From Zasmidium citrigriseum (taxonomy: Eukaryota > Ascomycota > Dothideomycetes > Mycosphaerellales > Mycosphaerellaceae): a stretch of DNA of 64,000 nt. Of the stretch, positions 43,488 to 55,667 are shown piece by piece. The position numbers and the translations under genes were made by a program. The number at the start of each line of letters is the position of its first letter. The stretch's first letter is position 1. Under the pieces are notes generated by a model. It ran no database searches. It was not told where the DNA came from and saw only the letters and a list, made by a program, of their open reading frames with translations. The stretch is from positions 372,001-436,000 of the forward strand of contig NHNW01000030.1 in the NCBI GenBank assembly GCA_002786025.1. The letters run 5' to 3'.

Positions 43488-45017
43488 TTACCAAGCAAGA
43501 AATGCAGTGACGAAAATGGCAACGGCAAGGCCGACGAAGCTGGCGCGCACCATCGGCGCTGCGGACTGGTCTTTGCCGCAGCAATTGAGAGTGTACTCGA
43601 CGCCGTTGGCTTTCGCGGCGACGTGGAAGATCGAGCCGGCCATAGGGTTGCCGAAGTTGTAGTAGTCGACCAGCAGGAAGTTCGGTGGGCGATCCCATCT
43701 TTCTATAAGGGATAGGTCAGTACCTTGCTTGTTGAGGAAGGGTATGGTTGACTCACCAGTGCAGTTCACGAGTGTGGCGCCGGCTTGGCCATACGAGTTC
43801 TCTAGTCCGTTGGTGATGTTGATCTCGGCAGTGTTGGGGATCAGGATCTCGGTGTCGCCAGTATTGATGCCAATGGACGACAGATCAACGCGAGTGTTCA
43901 GGTTCTGGTTGGCCAAGTACATGTACCTGTCTCTCGCATCCTCCTCGCTGAGGTTTGGTGGACGTTGCTGTGTGCATGGAAAGCTCTGGTTGGTCGGCGA
44001 GAAGGGTGTTTCCCAGATGTGCGTGAACTCGTCCAGGATATAAGGGACTTTGGACTGGTCGGCGTTGTAGTCCATGAAGATGACCATGCGCTTACCCGTG
44101 AGAATCATCTCACCCAGAGTTGGCCATTGATCTCGGTATTGCGGGACGTAATCAGGTTCATACACGTAGGGGAGGAGTCCTGCGTTGGTGATGGCCGGCA
44201 CGAAGTTTTCGACCTTGGTGAAGTCGCTGTTCACGATCAGGAACGAGAGCACGTCGTAGGGATTGTTGTCAAGCCAGTCTTTGGCGATCTCCAGTTCCGA
44301 TTGCCAGGTACCGCCATTGAGCAACTGACAGCTGGTGTGACAGTTCCAGAGGGTATTGTTCTCCCAGTGCACTTCGCCTTGTAGCATGCGAACACCATCA
44401 TTCAACTGATCTCTGATAGGCAGCAGCTGGTTGCTTGCCGCGTTATTCTTGATCACAAATGCCGAGTTATGTGCCACCACATTGGTGATGTTGCTGTACT
44501 TTCTATTGCAGAACTCCGGGAAGCCGTTGCAAGGGAGGGTATTCGAAGGGCGCGCAGAGCTGCTCGTGGAGCTCGCCGTTTGGTTGCGCGTGCTGGATGC
44601 AGTGCTATTGGACGTGATACCACCAATCTCTGTGAGCGATACGGACTTGGTGGTGCGTGTGATTTGCGAGTTCTGCGTGCTCGTGGATGTGCTCGTCAAC
44701 GTCGCGATCGACCCGTTGGTGGTCAGAGTGGTGGTGAGTGTTCGAACGGTGCTTTGTCCTGTCGGCGAGAGGTAGGTGTATTCGGAGCCGGTGAAGGCAG
44801 AGGTAGGGATGTCGCCGGTAATCGTGGACCAGGAGTTGGTGAAGGAAAGGCTTGTCTGGCCATCGCCGGGCTCGTAGCTCGTGGAGCTGGAACTGCTGCT
44901 AGATGTGCTGGCACTGTTACTGCTGCTGGAAGTAATACTGCCGCTGGATGTGCTGTCGTCCTGTGCTCTTGCGCCGACTGCAGCAAGGCAGAGCAGCCAG
45001 AGTGCGCTGGGAAGCAT
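43488..45017 (-). CDS. secreted PLC-like phosphodiesterase with Ser/Thr-rich stalk
   Basis: Start at ATG 45017, which opens a clear signal peptide (MLPSALWLLCLAAVGARAQD). Exon 1 ends at 43757 and exon 2 is 43702-43488; the 54-nt intron (GTGAGT...TTATAG) has no in-frame stop, but its removal restores CTERWDRPPNFLLVDYYNFG. The protein then has 491 residues: a Ser/Thr-rich stalk, then a TIM-barrel domain of the PI-PLC X-like type (NVVAHNSAFV, LWNCHTSCQLLNGG, PYDVLSFLIVNSDF). A hydrophobic C-terminus (FVGLAVAIFVTAFLAW) fits a GPI-anchor signal. Many NxS/T sites suggest glycosylation at the cell surface. Whether it is catalytically active is unknown. Confidence 0.85.
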   Translation of the reverse strand: MLPSALWLLCLAAVGARAQDDSTSSGSITSSSSNSASTSSSSSSSTSYEPGDGQTSLSFTNSWSTITGDIPTSAFTGSEYTYLSPTGQSTVRTLTTTLTTNGSIATLTSTSTSTQNSQITRTTKSVSLTEIGGITSNSTASSTRNQTASSTSSSARPSNTLPCNGFPEFCNRKYSNITNVVAHNSAFVIKNNAASNQLLPIRDQLNDGVRMLQGEVHWENNTLWNCHTSCQLLNGGTWQSELEIAKDWLDNNPYDVLSFLIVNSDFTKVENFVPAITNAGLLPYVYEPDYVPQYRDQWPTLGEMILTGKRMVIFMDYNADQSKVPYILDEFTHIWETPFSPTNQSFPCTQQRPPNLSEEDARDRYMYLANQNLNTRVDLSSIGINTGDTEILIPNTAEINITNGLENSYGQAGATLVNCTGESTIPFLNKQGTDLSLIERWDRPPNFLLVDYYNFGNPMAGSIFHVAAKANGVEYTLNCCGKDQSAAPMVRASFVGLAVAIFVTAFLAW

Positions 45018-45961
45018 TGTTGTGGTATCCTTGGCTAGCAACAATGCTTTGCGCGAGATGGCCGGGATGAATAAACGACACCTACTCGGCGGGGACTGGA
45101 TGGAATAGAAGACGTGTATAGCAAATACGTGCAAATGGAAGCTGGCGGCACCTCATCTCCCTCAACGCCTCGACCGCATCACGATGGCGACGGCGTGCAT
45201 AGCTACCGATTAGCTGAACCGTGCAAAAGTCAATGTCCGCCGCCGCGGCTTCAGAGCGCGTGGAATGACGTGAGTGGTGTCTTTGATTTCTCTGCCGCGC
45301 AAGCACAGAAGCACGTTTGCGGCTGTGGCAACGAGCTCAACGACTGTGTGATTCGTTGGGCGAACGAAGCGGCTCTCCTCAAGCTCCAGCTCTGACTCGC
45401 ATTTGCACGCGATTTCTGCAGCAACAAAGTGCAGTGACAGAAGCATCGTGAAGTCAGTCCATCTGATAATGTTTTGTTGCACCAACGTGAGACCAGCGAA
45501 GATCTGCAATTAGGCGCGTTCTGCCGAAGATAAAGTGCAGCAGAATACACAAATAGGGAGATTTTCGGTCGGAAGCAGCGCGGGATGCCGATTCCAGCGC
45601 GCGAAAGGATTCGGGAGTGACGTCTGGCATCGTTTCTTCCTCGACGCCAACAGCTCCCATCGCTGCTCGTGCGCCGCCGCGGGACCACGCAACACTTGCC
45701 CAGGCTGTGCTGGCGTGGCCACGGCCGCAGGATGATGTCGTTTGTCTTTTTCGCCCGTTGCTCAGTGCCATGGGCGATGTGCGCCGCGTAAACCTTACCG
45801 CAACTTGATCTCTCGCATTGAGAGAGACGTGCACCGCACTCCATGTCCCAACATTCGGCTGTTCGACGACATTCCTAACTCCGTCTGCGCTCCCAAGCCA
45901 GACCTTTATCCAACACAGAAGCTCGTCGTCTTGTCAAGTCCTCCCCTACGGCGTCTTCACC
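45018..45961. other. shared upstream region of divergent genes
   Basis: About 0.94 kb between the PLC-like gene and the SUR7-family gene, which diverge. No gene was found in it; the frames on both strands are short or incoherent. Confidence 0.4.
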
Positions 45962-47012
45962 ATGTTCGGACGCGGCAAGAAAGAGAAGCGCGAGAGCGCT
46001 GCGCCGGACACTGAGGGCCGTAGTGGTTCAGACCGCACCCTCACCAACGACTTCCAACCCTCCAAGGCCCAGATCAAGCGAGCGACCAGAACGAGATTCT
46101 GCTGGGCACTGGTATCCTCACTCCTACTCCTGATATCGGTCGTCTTCATTATCCTGGTGGAAGTCGGAGACACAAAGAACACCAGTATCCGCAACAAGAT
46201 CTGGTTTATCAAGATCGATCTGTCCGACATTATCCCAGTCTCTGTGCCCAACGCGGTCCTCATCAACAGCATCGCCCAGTCACTTGGTCTGCACGACTTC
46301 TACACTGTAGGACTTTGGGGCTACTGCGAAGGATACAATGGCCAAGGCACGACAGAATGCTCCGATCCAGAAACTCTCTACTGGTTCAATCCGGTCGAGA
46401 TCATTAAGAGCCAGCTTCTCGCAGGCGCAACAGGTCAGTAACACTCACCCATGATCCTAGTAACCTCATCTTGGCATTGAGCTTCACGAAACTAACACCC
46501 GCGTAGTCGCGCTGCCGGCCCAGATCAACGACATCCTCGACCTCATCAAGACCGTCTCACAATGGATGTTCGGCCTCTTCCTGACCGCCGCACCCCTGAA
46601 CTTCATCCTCATGTTCATCGTCCCGCTCTCCGTCTTCTCCCGCTGGGCCTCCCTTCCCATCGCAATCCTCACCTTTCTCGGCGCCCTCATCACCACCGTG
46701 GCCGCCATCATTGCCACAGTCATGTTCATCATCATGCAAAACGCCATAACCTCTGCGACGGAACTCAACATCAAAGCCCAGATCGGCGCTGAGATGTTTG
46801 CATTCATGTGGGTTGCGGCCGCGACCGCGATTCTGGCGTGGTTGATCCAGATGGGCATGTGCTGTTGTTGTGCCAGCCGAAGAGACGTTAGGAGAGGAAA
46901 GAAGAGGGGGAGCAAGAAGGCATGGAGCACGGAGACACCAGGTGTGAGTGAGAAGCCAGAAGGCAGGCGAGGACTGCCAATGTTCAAGAGAACGAAGAAG
47001 CAGGAAGACTAG
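45962..47012 (+). CDS. SUR7/PalI-family membrane protein, 325 aa
   Basis: Exon 1 is 45962-46433 and exon 2 is 46507-47012, with a 73-nt intron (GTCAGT...GCGTAG). There is a basic cytosolic N-terminus, then TM1 (FCWALVSSLLLLISVVFIIL), an extracellular loop with the family's Cys pair (VGLWGYCEGYNGQGTTECSD), and three further TMs (FGLFLTAAPLNFILMFIV, LPIAILTFLGALITTVAAII, MFAFMWVAAATAILAWLI), followed by MGMCCCCASRR and a basic tail. SUR7-family proteins organise eisosomes and cortical membrane patches and affect cell-wall growth. The CCCC cluster after TM4 is a likely palmitoylation site. The start was chosen for its position just before the basic segment. Confidence 0.87.
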
Positions 47013-47577
47013 AGGCCATGATATAATCGTAAGATGTGAATGTTTGAATTGTACAGTCTGGTTTGCATAGCGCGGGCGTGGGTTTGGTTCGGCAGCGTGC
47101 GCGGCGTGAATCTAGATTTGGGATGATGTACTTGCATGTAGACAGATACTGATGAATACGACAGCATGAATACTGCAGCCCTTCTTCATCGACAGAACAG
47201 GGTTCCCGCACGAGTCAATAGTGGAAGGTGCGGTGTGCAATTCAGTGGAAGGCGCAGCACTTCGATTCGACCAGGGAAAGAGGAAGGAGGAGTCCAAAGC
47301 ACCTGCAATGTGCAACCGACACATTTATCTCCTCTTCAACCTCTATCACAGCCCCAAGAAACGACGGCATATTGTACGTTTCGATCTACTTCGGATTGCC
47401 ATGAGTCTGGTGCCCCCACGCTTTGATGCATTTGGAAGACATGCAGCCTCCTACGCCTCAGGTGGGGGACCGCGGCTCACTGGTGTGCATCTGGCCAGCG
47501 TGTCCAGCCAGTCTTTCTGATCGAATCTCCCAACATTTCTGACGATTCGACTGCGGACACAGTCATGGACTGCCTTG
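47013..47577. other. intergenic
   Basis: 3' side of the SUR7-family gene and promoter side of the NLR. Nothing else seen. Confidence 0.4.
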
Positions 47578-50500
47578 ATGACGGCCATGGCAACACCGAA
47601 GACGGCGGAGTTCCTGGTGGGGTGGATAGCCGCGCTTCGACATGAACTGGCGGCGGCGCGATGTATGCTGGACGAAGAATTCGACGAATCCCCAGATGAC
47701 TTCTCGCCTCCTTCTACGGACAGCAACGCATATACCTGGGGACGAATCGGAAAGCACAATGTAGTCATCACCTCTCTACCGGAAGGTGTCTACGGGCCTT
47801 CGGCAGCAACGGAGGTAGCCTCACGGCTCAGTGCGTCGCTACCTCATCTTCGTTTCGGGCTCATGGTTGGTATTGGTGCTGGAGTGGCTACCAAGGACAA
47901 CGACATACGACTTGGCGATGTTGTCGTGAGCAAGCCGACCGGAACGACTGGAGGCGTGGTACAATACGACAGCCGCAAGGCCAAAGCAGACCAGGGCGAG
48001 CGGTACGATGAGCGTATTGGATCCCTCGCCAGACCCCCCACGGTTCTTCTAGGCGCTCTTGCAAAGTTGGGCTCGACGCTTGAGATGGAAGATTCGCGAG
48101 TCCCAGAAATTCTTTCGAAAGTTTTCGAGGTACGACCGAAGATGAAGAAGACTTTCGGGTACCCAGGCGCTGCAAGAGATCCCCTTCGGAATGAGGTGGC
48201 CCAGGAACATGATGAGCGTCACAACTCTCCAGAGGTTCATTTCGGGATCATCGCTTCGGGCCACACGCTGCTCAAAAGTACCGAAGAGCGAGATCGCATT
48301 CTGGCATGGCTCGGGAAGGAGAACATACGGCCTCTATGTTTTGAAATGGAGGCAGCTGGCCTAGTGGACACTTTCCCCTGCCTGGTGATACGCGGCATCT
48401 GTGATTATGCCGACGAGCGAAAGAACGACGATTGGCAGCGGTATGCAGCATTGACGGCCGCGTGTTTCGCGAAGGAGCTACTGGCAAATGTCGACGCAGC
48501 CAAGGTTTCGCAGGAGAATACGCTTCAGGGGCGCCTTGAGCACAGTCAGTAGGGTCAATACAACTCTCAAATTGGCACACGAAATGTTGACGGCTTTTAG
48601 TGGAAGAAAAAGTTCAACAGATCAACGATAATACAGCATTCTCATGCCAACATGCTCGGAATGAAGCCTTCGAAAAGCTGCTGGAGTGCATATCTTTAGA
48701 TGATTACTCTGCTCTTTTGCATGACGTGAAGAGACGCCACCAAGCTGGGACCGCGCAGTGGGTTCTTAGCAGTCGGGAATACAACGCATGGGTCGAGAGC
48801 GCTCCAGCGAATTCCCAGTCCTCGAGGACACTTTTTTGCTATGGTCATCAAGGTATGTTTGACGTGTGGTAGACGATGGAATCCTTCCTTTATAGACAGA
48901 TGTGTCACCAAATGCTGTTGCTCCATCGATCACTTGCATGCGTTAACAAAAGAGCAGGAGCTGGCAAAACGACGATCTCTGCTTTGATTGTACACGATCT
49001 CCTCAATCGGGTCCGCACCCTTGGCCAGGCTGTCATGTATGTGTTCTTCAACTTCAAGCAACAAGAGACTCAGACTTCGGAGCATGTCTTCGCGACTCTA
49101 CTCCGTCAAATACTATACGCAAGACAAACTGCTCCCGATAAAGTGGCTCTGATGCTGGAGGGACACGTCAAAAACAATACACGCGCAAGTGTGGATGAAC
49201 TACAACAGGCGCTCGAAGACACATTGGCAAGTATGGATGGCGCATATCTTGTCTTGGACGCACTGGATGAATGTCAGAGCACGACACTTAAAATAGTGAT
49301 TGAGAAGCTCCGAGCTGCGATGAAAGACTCTTGCCTTAGACTACTGGTTACCTCTCGGCGGATACCAGAAATAGAGGCTCTTTTCCCAGCTGATGTGCGT
49401 TTCGAGATCAAGGCATCTACGGCAGATCTAGCATTGTATGCCCGCAAGCGAGCAAAAGCCGAATTCCATATATACCTCACGCGCGACGAGGATCTGGTAC
49501 AGCGTGTCATCGATCGAGTTGTGGAGGTCTCGGCCGGCATGTACGTCACAAATCCCAAGGATTGCACTTTCATCTTCGATGGCACCTTAGCACCACTGAC
49601 TATGCCCATAGGTTCCTTTTGGCGCGTTTGATAATGGACAATCTAAGCATACAAGATAATCGCGCCGACATGGAGAAGGATCTGGAAGAGATACCTTACG
49701 GAGAGAGAGGTCTTGAACACATGCACGAGAAGGCCTTGGAGAGAATACAAACCCAGCCACGACCACGTGCGAATCGAGCTCTTGAGGCGCTGGTATGGGT
49801 CGTTTTCGCCACTCGTCTGCTGAGTAGTCGAGAATTGGAACATGCATTGGCCTTCGCCATTGGCGACACTATCTTCAAACAGGAGAAAGTCACACCGGTT
49901 GACGTTGTGGTCTCACAGTGTGCTGGCTTGGTCACGATCGATGAGCAAAGCACTGTCCGGACTATCCATCGAGCGACTCAAGTGTATCTGGAAAACACAT
50001 TGCAACAGCTTGCACCATACGGAATCCACTTCCTCCTGGCTTGCAAATGCATCACATATGCCACCATCGATCAATTGGTCACAACAGCGGCACAAGTATT
50101 GGAGAGATTCCCAAGAAGGGAGAACAAGCTTGAATTTCAATATCCACTCTTGCGTTACGCTGCCTCCTACTGGGTCGATCATGCTACGGCTGTGGAACGA
50201 AAGCGCGACTCAGAAGAACTCGAACAGTTCGTCCACATCTTGAAACGTGCCCAGCACGCTAAACATGTATTTGATCATGATTTGTTTGCGTCAATATACA
50301 TGTCACTTTGGCACGTGTTGGCTGCAAACGGTCTAGTCAGCTGCTACGAATTACTGTTGAAGATACTCGATCGTTCGGACGTGGAAGATAAACATGGCGT
50401 TCAGGGTCAAACGCCGTTTTACCTACCTGCGGTTCGTGGCTATACGAAAGAAAAATATGGCGTGCATGGTAAAACGCCGTTGCACCTAGCTGCGATCCAT

Positions 50501-51219
50501 GGTAGTACGGCAGTCGTGTCCCTGCTTCTTGATACCGGCCTCGGCGACCCAGAAAGATACGACCATGATGAAGCCACGCCGCTCTGGTATGCTGCCAGGA
50601 TGGGATTTGCAGACATTGTTTCGCTCCTACTACGTGCCGGCAGTATTGACGCGCAGATGCGACACAGGAAGCCTTGGGACTGGTCTGACAGTCAAACCCC
50701 TTTGCAAGTTGCTGCGAGTCGGGGACACCACGAGGTCGTTCAGATCCTTCTCGATGCTCTTAGTGAGACTACTTGACCGATTGCTTTGGCACAGACCCAT
50801 CACCTCTCGCAATGGCGGCTCGCGAGGCACACGAAGGCATTTTACAGGTTATCTTATCCTCGGTGAAACTCAACGTGGATCTCAGTCCCACCGCTTTCGA
50901 AGCAGCCAAGAGAGGGTTTGGAGCGGTATTCAGGGTATTTATGACCACAGTAAAAGTCAAGTTGGACTACCGCTCCGACAATGAAGCTTTGATGTTGCAT
51001 GCGGCGGTCGCTGGAGGTCACGAGCACATGGCGAAGCTAATCCTCCACGAGCAACGTACTGATGTGAATTACCGAGACGAGGATGGATTTACACCCCTTC
51101 ACAAAGTCTTTGACGCCGCACAAGATGCACGTAACGCTGAGTGTCTCAAAAATGGCTGTTTTGCTCGCATCGTGCATGCTTTGTTGGCGACTGGAAAGGG
51201 CGGCAGCCTGGACGTTTGA
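47578..51219 (+). pseudogene. PNP-NACHT-ankyrin NLR-like gene, frameshifted in the ankyrin region
   Basis: Exons 47578-48544, 48601-48852, 48958-49540 and 49612 onward; introns of 56, 105 and 71 nt. Exon 1 encodes a nucleoside-phosphorylase-like (PNP_UDP) domain (VGIGAGVATKDNDIRLGDVV, CFEMEAAGLVDTFPCLVIRG). The Walker A motif GHQGAGKTT is rebuilt across intron 2, and Walker B is LVLDALDEC. Ankyrin units start near 50.4 kb (GKTPLHLAAIHGSTAVVSLL). The frame stops at 50774-50776, while ankyrin homology continues at once in another frame (DCFGTDPSPLAMAAREAHEG) to a stop at 51217-51219. A 32-nt GTGAGA...CACAG segment would restore the frame but is too short for a usual intron. Fungal NLRs of this type act in non-self recognition and cell death. 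The gene ends about 20 bases before the transition to RIP-mutated DNA. Confidence 0.8.
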
Positions 51220-52111
51220 GTTTATCAAAACGTTTGTCACCTGATCACCTCAACCCTTTAGTTATCTAATCACCTCCTTAGCTCAACCCTCTGCTCTTCT
51301 AATTACCTTCTCGCACCTCTGCTTGTCAATCTATTACCCTTTTAATCTAAGCGTTAATAAGTTATTATTGTTTCTATATACGTTCGTTATATAACGCCTT
51401 CTTCTTTAATCTATAAAGTATACTATTATTAATACGTATACCTTTTATTCTACTATATATCTATTATCTATCGCCCTTATTAAGCTACCGCCCGCCTCGC
51501 TACTCTACGTATTACTAGCTACTACTACTATCGCCGTCGCTACTACTACTACTAATATAATATATTAACGTTATAGCAGGGCCTAGGCTCGGCTCTAGGA
51601 GGCAACACCCGTAGTAGTAGTGGCCGAACTAGCTAGCGGCTCGAAGAATCGCTCTAAATTAGAGCCTTTAGTAAAGGGTACCCCCTTTAGCTTATCTTAA
51701 AACGCTATAGAAGGCTAGAAGCGGTGTGTATGTAACCTATAGGCCGTATAGCTATAAATATCTAGCTATCCACGAAGAAGAAGCTTAGAAAAGCCGAGCT
51801 TAAAGAAGGTTAGGTAACCCGTTATAGCCTAAGGTAGGCTAATAGGATCTCCTACTATATACCTCCCCTACTTAGAGAAGTCGTGCCCTTACGATAGTAA
51901 AGGAGTGTTAAATCGCTCGTAAATTATCGCAAAAACCATCAAAACGCCTAAATTTTAAAACCTAGAGTCTAACTATCCTTCGCGTAGCGCGCGAAGAAAC
52001 GCTAGTAACTATATAATCTATTAAACCTATATACGCCTTAATCTAGCGCCCTTATCTATTAATCTATGCCCTAAAACGCTTAAATTAACTATCTATTAAT
52101 CCCTAAGGTCC
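51220..52111. other. transition from unique DNA to RIP-mutated DNA
   Basis: Up to about 51330, CA and TG are still common, with short repeats such as ATCACCTC. From about 51340, TA-rich, CA/TG-depleted sequence begins. I read no frame here; it may be the end of the element or an unrelated degraded repeat. Confidence 0.6.
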
Positions 52112-55100
52112 TTAAAAACCCGAATCTCTAGCGTCCTTCTTACCCTTACTCTGTAGAGTTCTCCTTAGCTTAGCTAGCTCTTCGATAGGCTCTCTATTAG
52201 CTCTAAATAACTATATATCCTTAGTAGTAGGCTTGCTAGTCTCCTTCTTGCTACGCGGCTTCTTCGTAGGCGCCTTCTTCGGCGTCTTTGCCTTCTTCTA
52301 AGACGAAGACTAGCTCTAGCTAGTACTAGCTAAAGTACTAGATCGAGTAGTTCTACTAGTCGAAACGAGCTATAAGTTAGTCTCCTCGTTACCGAGATTA
52401 TCGTTATTCTTAGAGCTAGCTCTAGCGGCCTATATAGAGGTAGCTAAGACGTTCCGAGCCTACTACGAAGGTCTAGGCTTCTTAGGGTCTAGCTATAGCT
52501 CGAGTCCTTAGCGGTAACGCTAAACTCTATACTTAAAGAAGGGTAAGTCGGCCGTATTATTTAAGTATAAGTTAGACTAGTCCCTTACCTACTAATTTCC
52601 CCTCGGCTCCTTAGCCTTACGCGTCTCCTATAATATACTAGTATTAGACGAGTAGCTCTAGTATAGTAGTAACTCCTTAGCGGCGTACTCCTTTACGGCG
52701 TAGAAATCGCCTATATCTACTAACTCTTCTTAGATTCGCTCTCTAGGAAGCACTCGGAAGCTCTTTTCTTCGATCTTAAAGCTATTATAGGCGTTAAGAC
52801 GAGCGGTATCTCTACGAACAAGACTAGTAAGTTCCTCGAAGAGTTCTCTAAAGACTAGTAAGTTCTCCTAGCGAATCTTAATAATTAGAGCGCGGCGAGC
52901 TTCGTCGTCTTTACTAAATAGTACTACTATATCCTTTGTAGTCGTCTAATAGTCCTAGCTAGCTCTATTAAGTAGAGCTCTCGTAATAGGTAGAAGCTTA
53001 TAGTATAGGAACGATATAGGGTAGGCTAGTAGAGCGGTAGGCGAAGGAGGGTACTTAAGGTTATCTCTAGTAGGTAGGAAAGGCGGCGGAGATAGCGTAA
53101 TATTAGCTTCTCGAACGTCTCTAACGTACTTTAGGCCTCCAAGTATATAGCTATCGTTAATAGGTAGAAAGCGAGTAGTATACTAAACCTAAGAGGTATT
53201 CGGCGAGAAGTAGATATTAACGCGTAGCGTACGTACTTTAAAGATACTAACGTTACTAAAGAGATCCCTAGTAAGCTTCTATAGAGGTACTCTAGTTACG
53301 GTAGCCTATAGGTACAGCCTACTAAAGGGTATTTCCTTATAACGAGAGATCGTTAGCTTTATAGTTATAGCTAGATTCGCTCTTATTATGTCGGTTACGA
53401 CTAGCTTGTAAGTGTCCTTAGACTAGCTATTTATAAATCTATTAACGACTACTAAAGACTTATTATCGAAGCTAGCTAGAGGCTTTAGAGTAATCTTTCT
53501 AGCGCTAGTCTTCTAAGGCTTAACCGCTTCTACGCCCTAATTATTATAGCCTATATAGATAACGAAATCGCGAAGAGTATCCTCGCCCGCGGCCTTAATG
53601 TCTACCTCTATATACTAGAAGGTAATATCTATACGATAAGACGTGTTATTCTTATATAGCTCGAAAGGTTACGGGTAGGCGATAACTCGGTAATTCTTAC
53701 TCTTACTAAGGCAAACAGAAAGAATATAAAGCGCCGGATCCGCGGAGATAATCTAGCTAATTAGACTATAGTAGGAGTTTAAAATTACTAGCTCTAAGAA
53801 GAATCTAGGTACGTAAGACCGTATCCGAGAAAGAAGAAGAGTATAAGACGAGATCTTAGCGCGTACTAGTTCTAGCTAGTTTATAGTATTAATAACCGTA
53901 GTACTAGACTTAGCTAGCTAGTTCTAGAGCTAAGGGTAGAAGCTCTTAAGAACGTAATTAATATCGGCTATCGCGGGCCAGAACGTTAGATCTATATCCG
54001 AGGGTATAAAGCTATTATATAGCGTATAACGGCGCCGAGTAGGAGCTACCTCGATCGTAGAACGAGTAAGAAGTAGCTTATTCTTATCCGGATCCTTAAG
54101 GAAGTTAAGGAAGTAGGTACTAGACTCTATACTCTTAAGCTAGTTCGTTAGAAAGCCTCGAATCTAGTCGCTATCTACTCTAGTTAAAGAGTCCTTCGGA
54201 TATCTAAAGGGCTATAATACTTTCTTAAGATACTACTAGTAGGGATAAAGAAGGCGCTTCGAAATAGCCTAGAAGAACTCCCGTAGACGGTACTAAGCTC
54301 TATCGTAATCTAGGGGAGGTAGATTAACCGCCTAAGTTACTATCTATTAAAACTTCTAAGTATTAATAGTCTTATACTTAGGGCTCCTCGTAGGTAAGTA
54401 TCTATACGGCTCTAACTCGTAGAAGGCTTACTTATAGTTCGTAGGAACGCTAACGGGTATAGAGTTACTATCGCTAGTATTAGGAAGCTAATCGAGGTCG
54501 ATAAGCGCTACTATTAGCGCCCTAGAATCTAGTTCTTACTAAGGCGGGTCTTCTTCTATATCTTTATCCTTAGGGTTAGGGGTAGGAAGATTATCTCGGC
54601 TAGTACTATTAATCTTACGAAGGGACTCGTTAAGATCTCCCTCGCTATCGTTATTATTCTTAGTCGATAGGAGCGCCTAAGATTCGGGTTCTAGGGCGGG
54701 CTTAAAACGAGTACTTCTTCGCGTACTACGCGAAGAATCGTTAGGTAAGGGGCCTATACTATCGAAGAGGTTATTAAGGTCGATAACGGCCTTCTTCTTA
54801 CCCTTCGAGCGTAGCGCCGTAATGTTAAACTCCTCCTAAGTATCGACTATCTCTTCGTCCTTATCCTCGTTATTATCGTTACCGTTTAGGGTAGGTAGAG
54901 ACTTCTAACGCTAAGGTAACTACTAAGTCTACGTCTTAGGCTCTAGCTAAGAGTCCTCGATAGAGGGCTAGATATCTTAAGGTTCGTCCTCGTTATTAGT
55001 ACTAGGCGGGGCTACTAATAGCGTCTTCGAGCTACGGATCTATAAGTTTATAGTCCTAGACTTCTTATTAGGACTCTAGTAATATAGTAGCTTAATACGG

Positions 55101-55225
55101 GTAAAGGACTCCTTTAACTTCTTAGGACTCTCCTCGCTCTAAGTAATAGTATAACCTAGCGCCTATAGACCAACCTACCTATAGTCGCTAAGTAGGTAAA
55201 GGAGCTAAAGAAGGGTTATAGGCAT
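52112..55225 (-). pseudogene. RIP-degraded frame g1, about 1037 codons
   Basis: From ATG 55225-55223 to TAA 52114-52112 the length is a multiple of three, and test segments along it (near 54.6, 53.6 and 52.3 kb) are in the same frame. It is interrupted only by TAG/TAA, mostly at positions expected from CAG, CAA or TGG. The N-terminal third is acidic and Ser/Asn/Asp-rich, the middle is globular-looking (for example DIKAAGEDTLRDFVIYIGY), and the C-terminus is Lys/Pro-rich (KTPKKAPTKKPRSKKE), as in nucleic-acid-binding tails. No family recognised. Palindrome 1 lies about 410 bases upstream. Confidence 0.6.
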
Positions 55226-55631
55226 TAGATCTTAATAGAGGGTGTAACATAGCTCTATTAGTAGGTTCGGATGTACGGAGGTATTCGTGTATATAGAGGT
55301 GCTTCCGAAGGAAGTTATAAAAGAAGAGAAGAAGTTTAGTATATAGGATTTTACTGTATCTATCTATGTCGCATATTGTACAAGAAGCTAGTCGTATGTA
55401 TATAAAGTAGGTGTCGTAATTATAATAAAGGTACTCGCTACTCGGAGGTTAAAGGTAGGCGCTTATAGCCTCGGCATTTGCCGTAGAAGCTAGCTAGCTA
55501 GCCTATATTCCCTCCCTTACTATAAGTCTAACCCGTAGACTTACACCTTCATACCTAGAAATTAAACGCAATCCAACATAGAACAAAGGAAAATATTAAT
55601 TAGAAACCTTAATCTATAGTACTATCTATAG

Positions 55632-55658
55632 CGTTTACACCCTAGCGGGGTGCGAACG
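55632..55658. promoter_or_regulatory. palindrome 1 of the 27-bp family
   Basis: Left arm CGTTTACACCCTA, centre G, right arm CGGGGTGCGAACG. The left arm differs from the consensus only by C-to-T and G-to-A changes. It lies upstream of g1 and ten bases beyond the stop of g2. Confidence 0.8.
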
Positions 55659-55667
55659 ATAACTAGC

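Noticed and set aside
44469..45038. 189-aa plus-strand frame opposite the PLC-like gene
   Set aside because: Gly/Ala/Arg shadow of the Ser/Thr-rich stalk on the minus strand.
50763..50794. 32-nt intron in the NLR ankyrin region
   Set aside because: It keeps frame and has GT-AG ends but is shorter than usual fungal introns, and it would remove part of a good ankyrin motif; kept only as an alternative.
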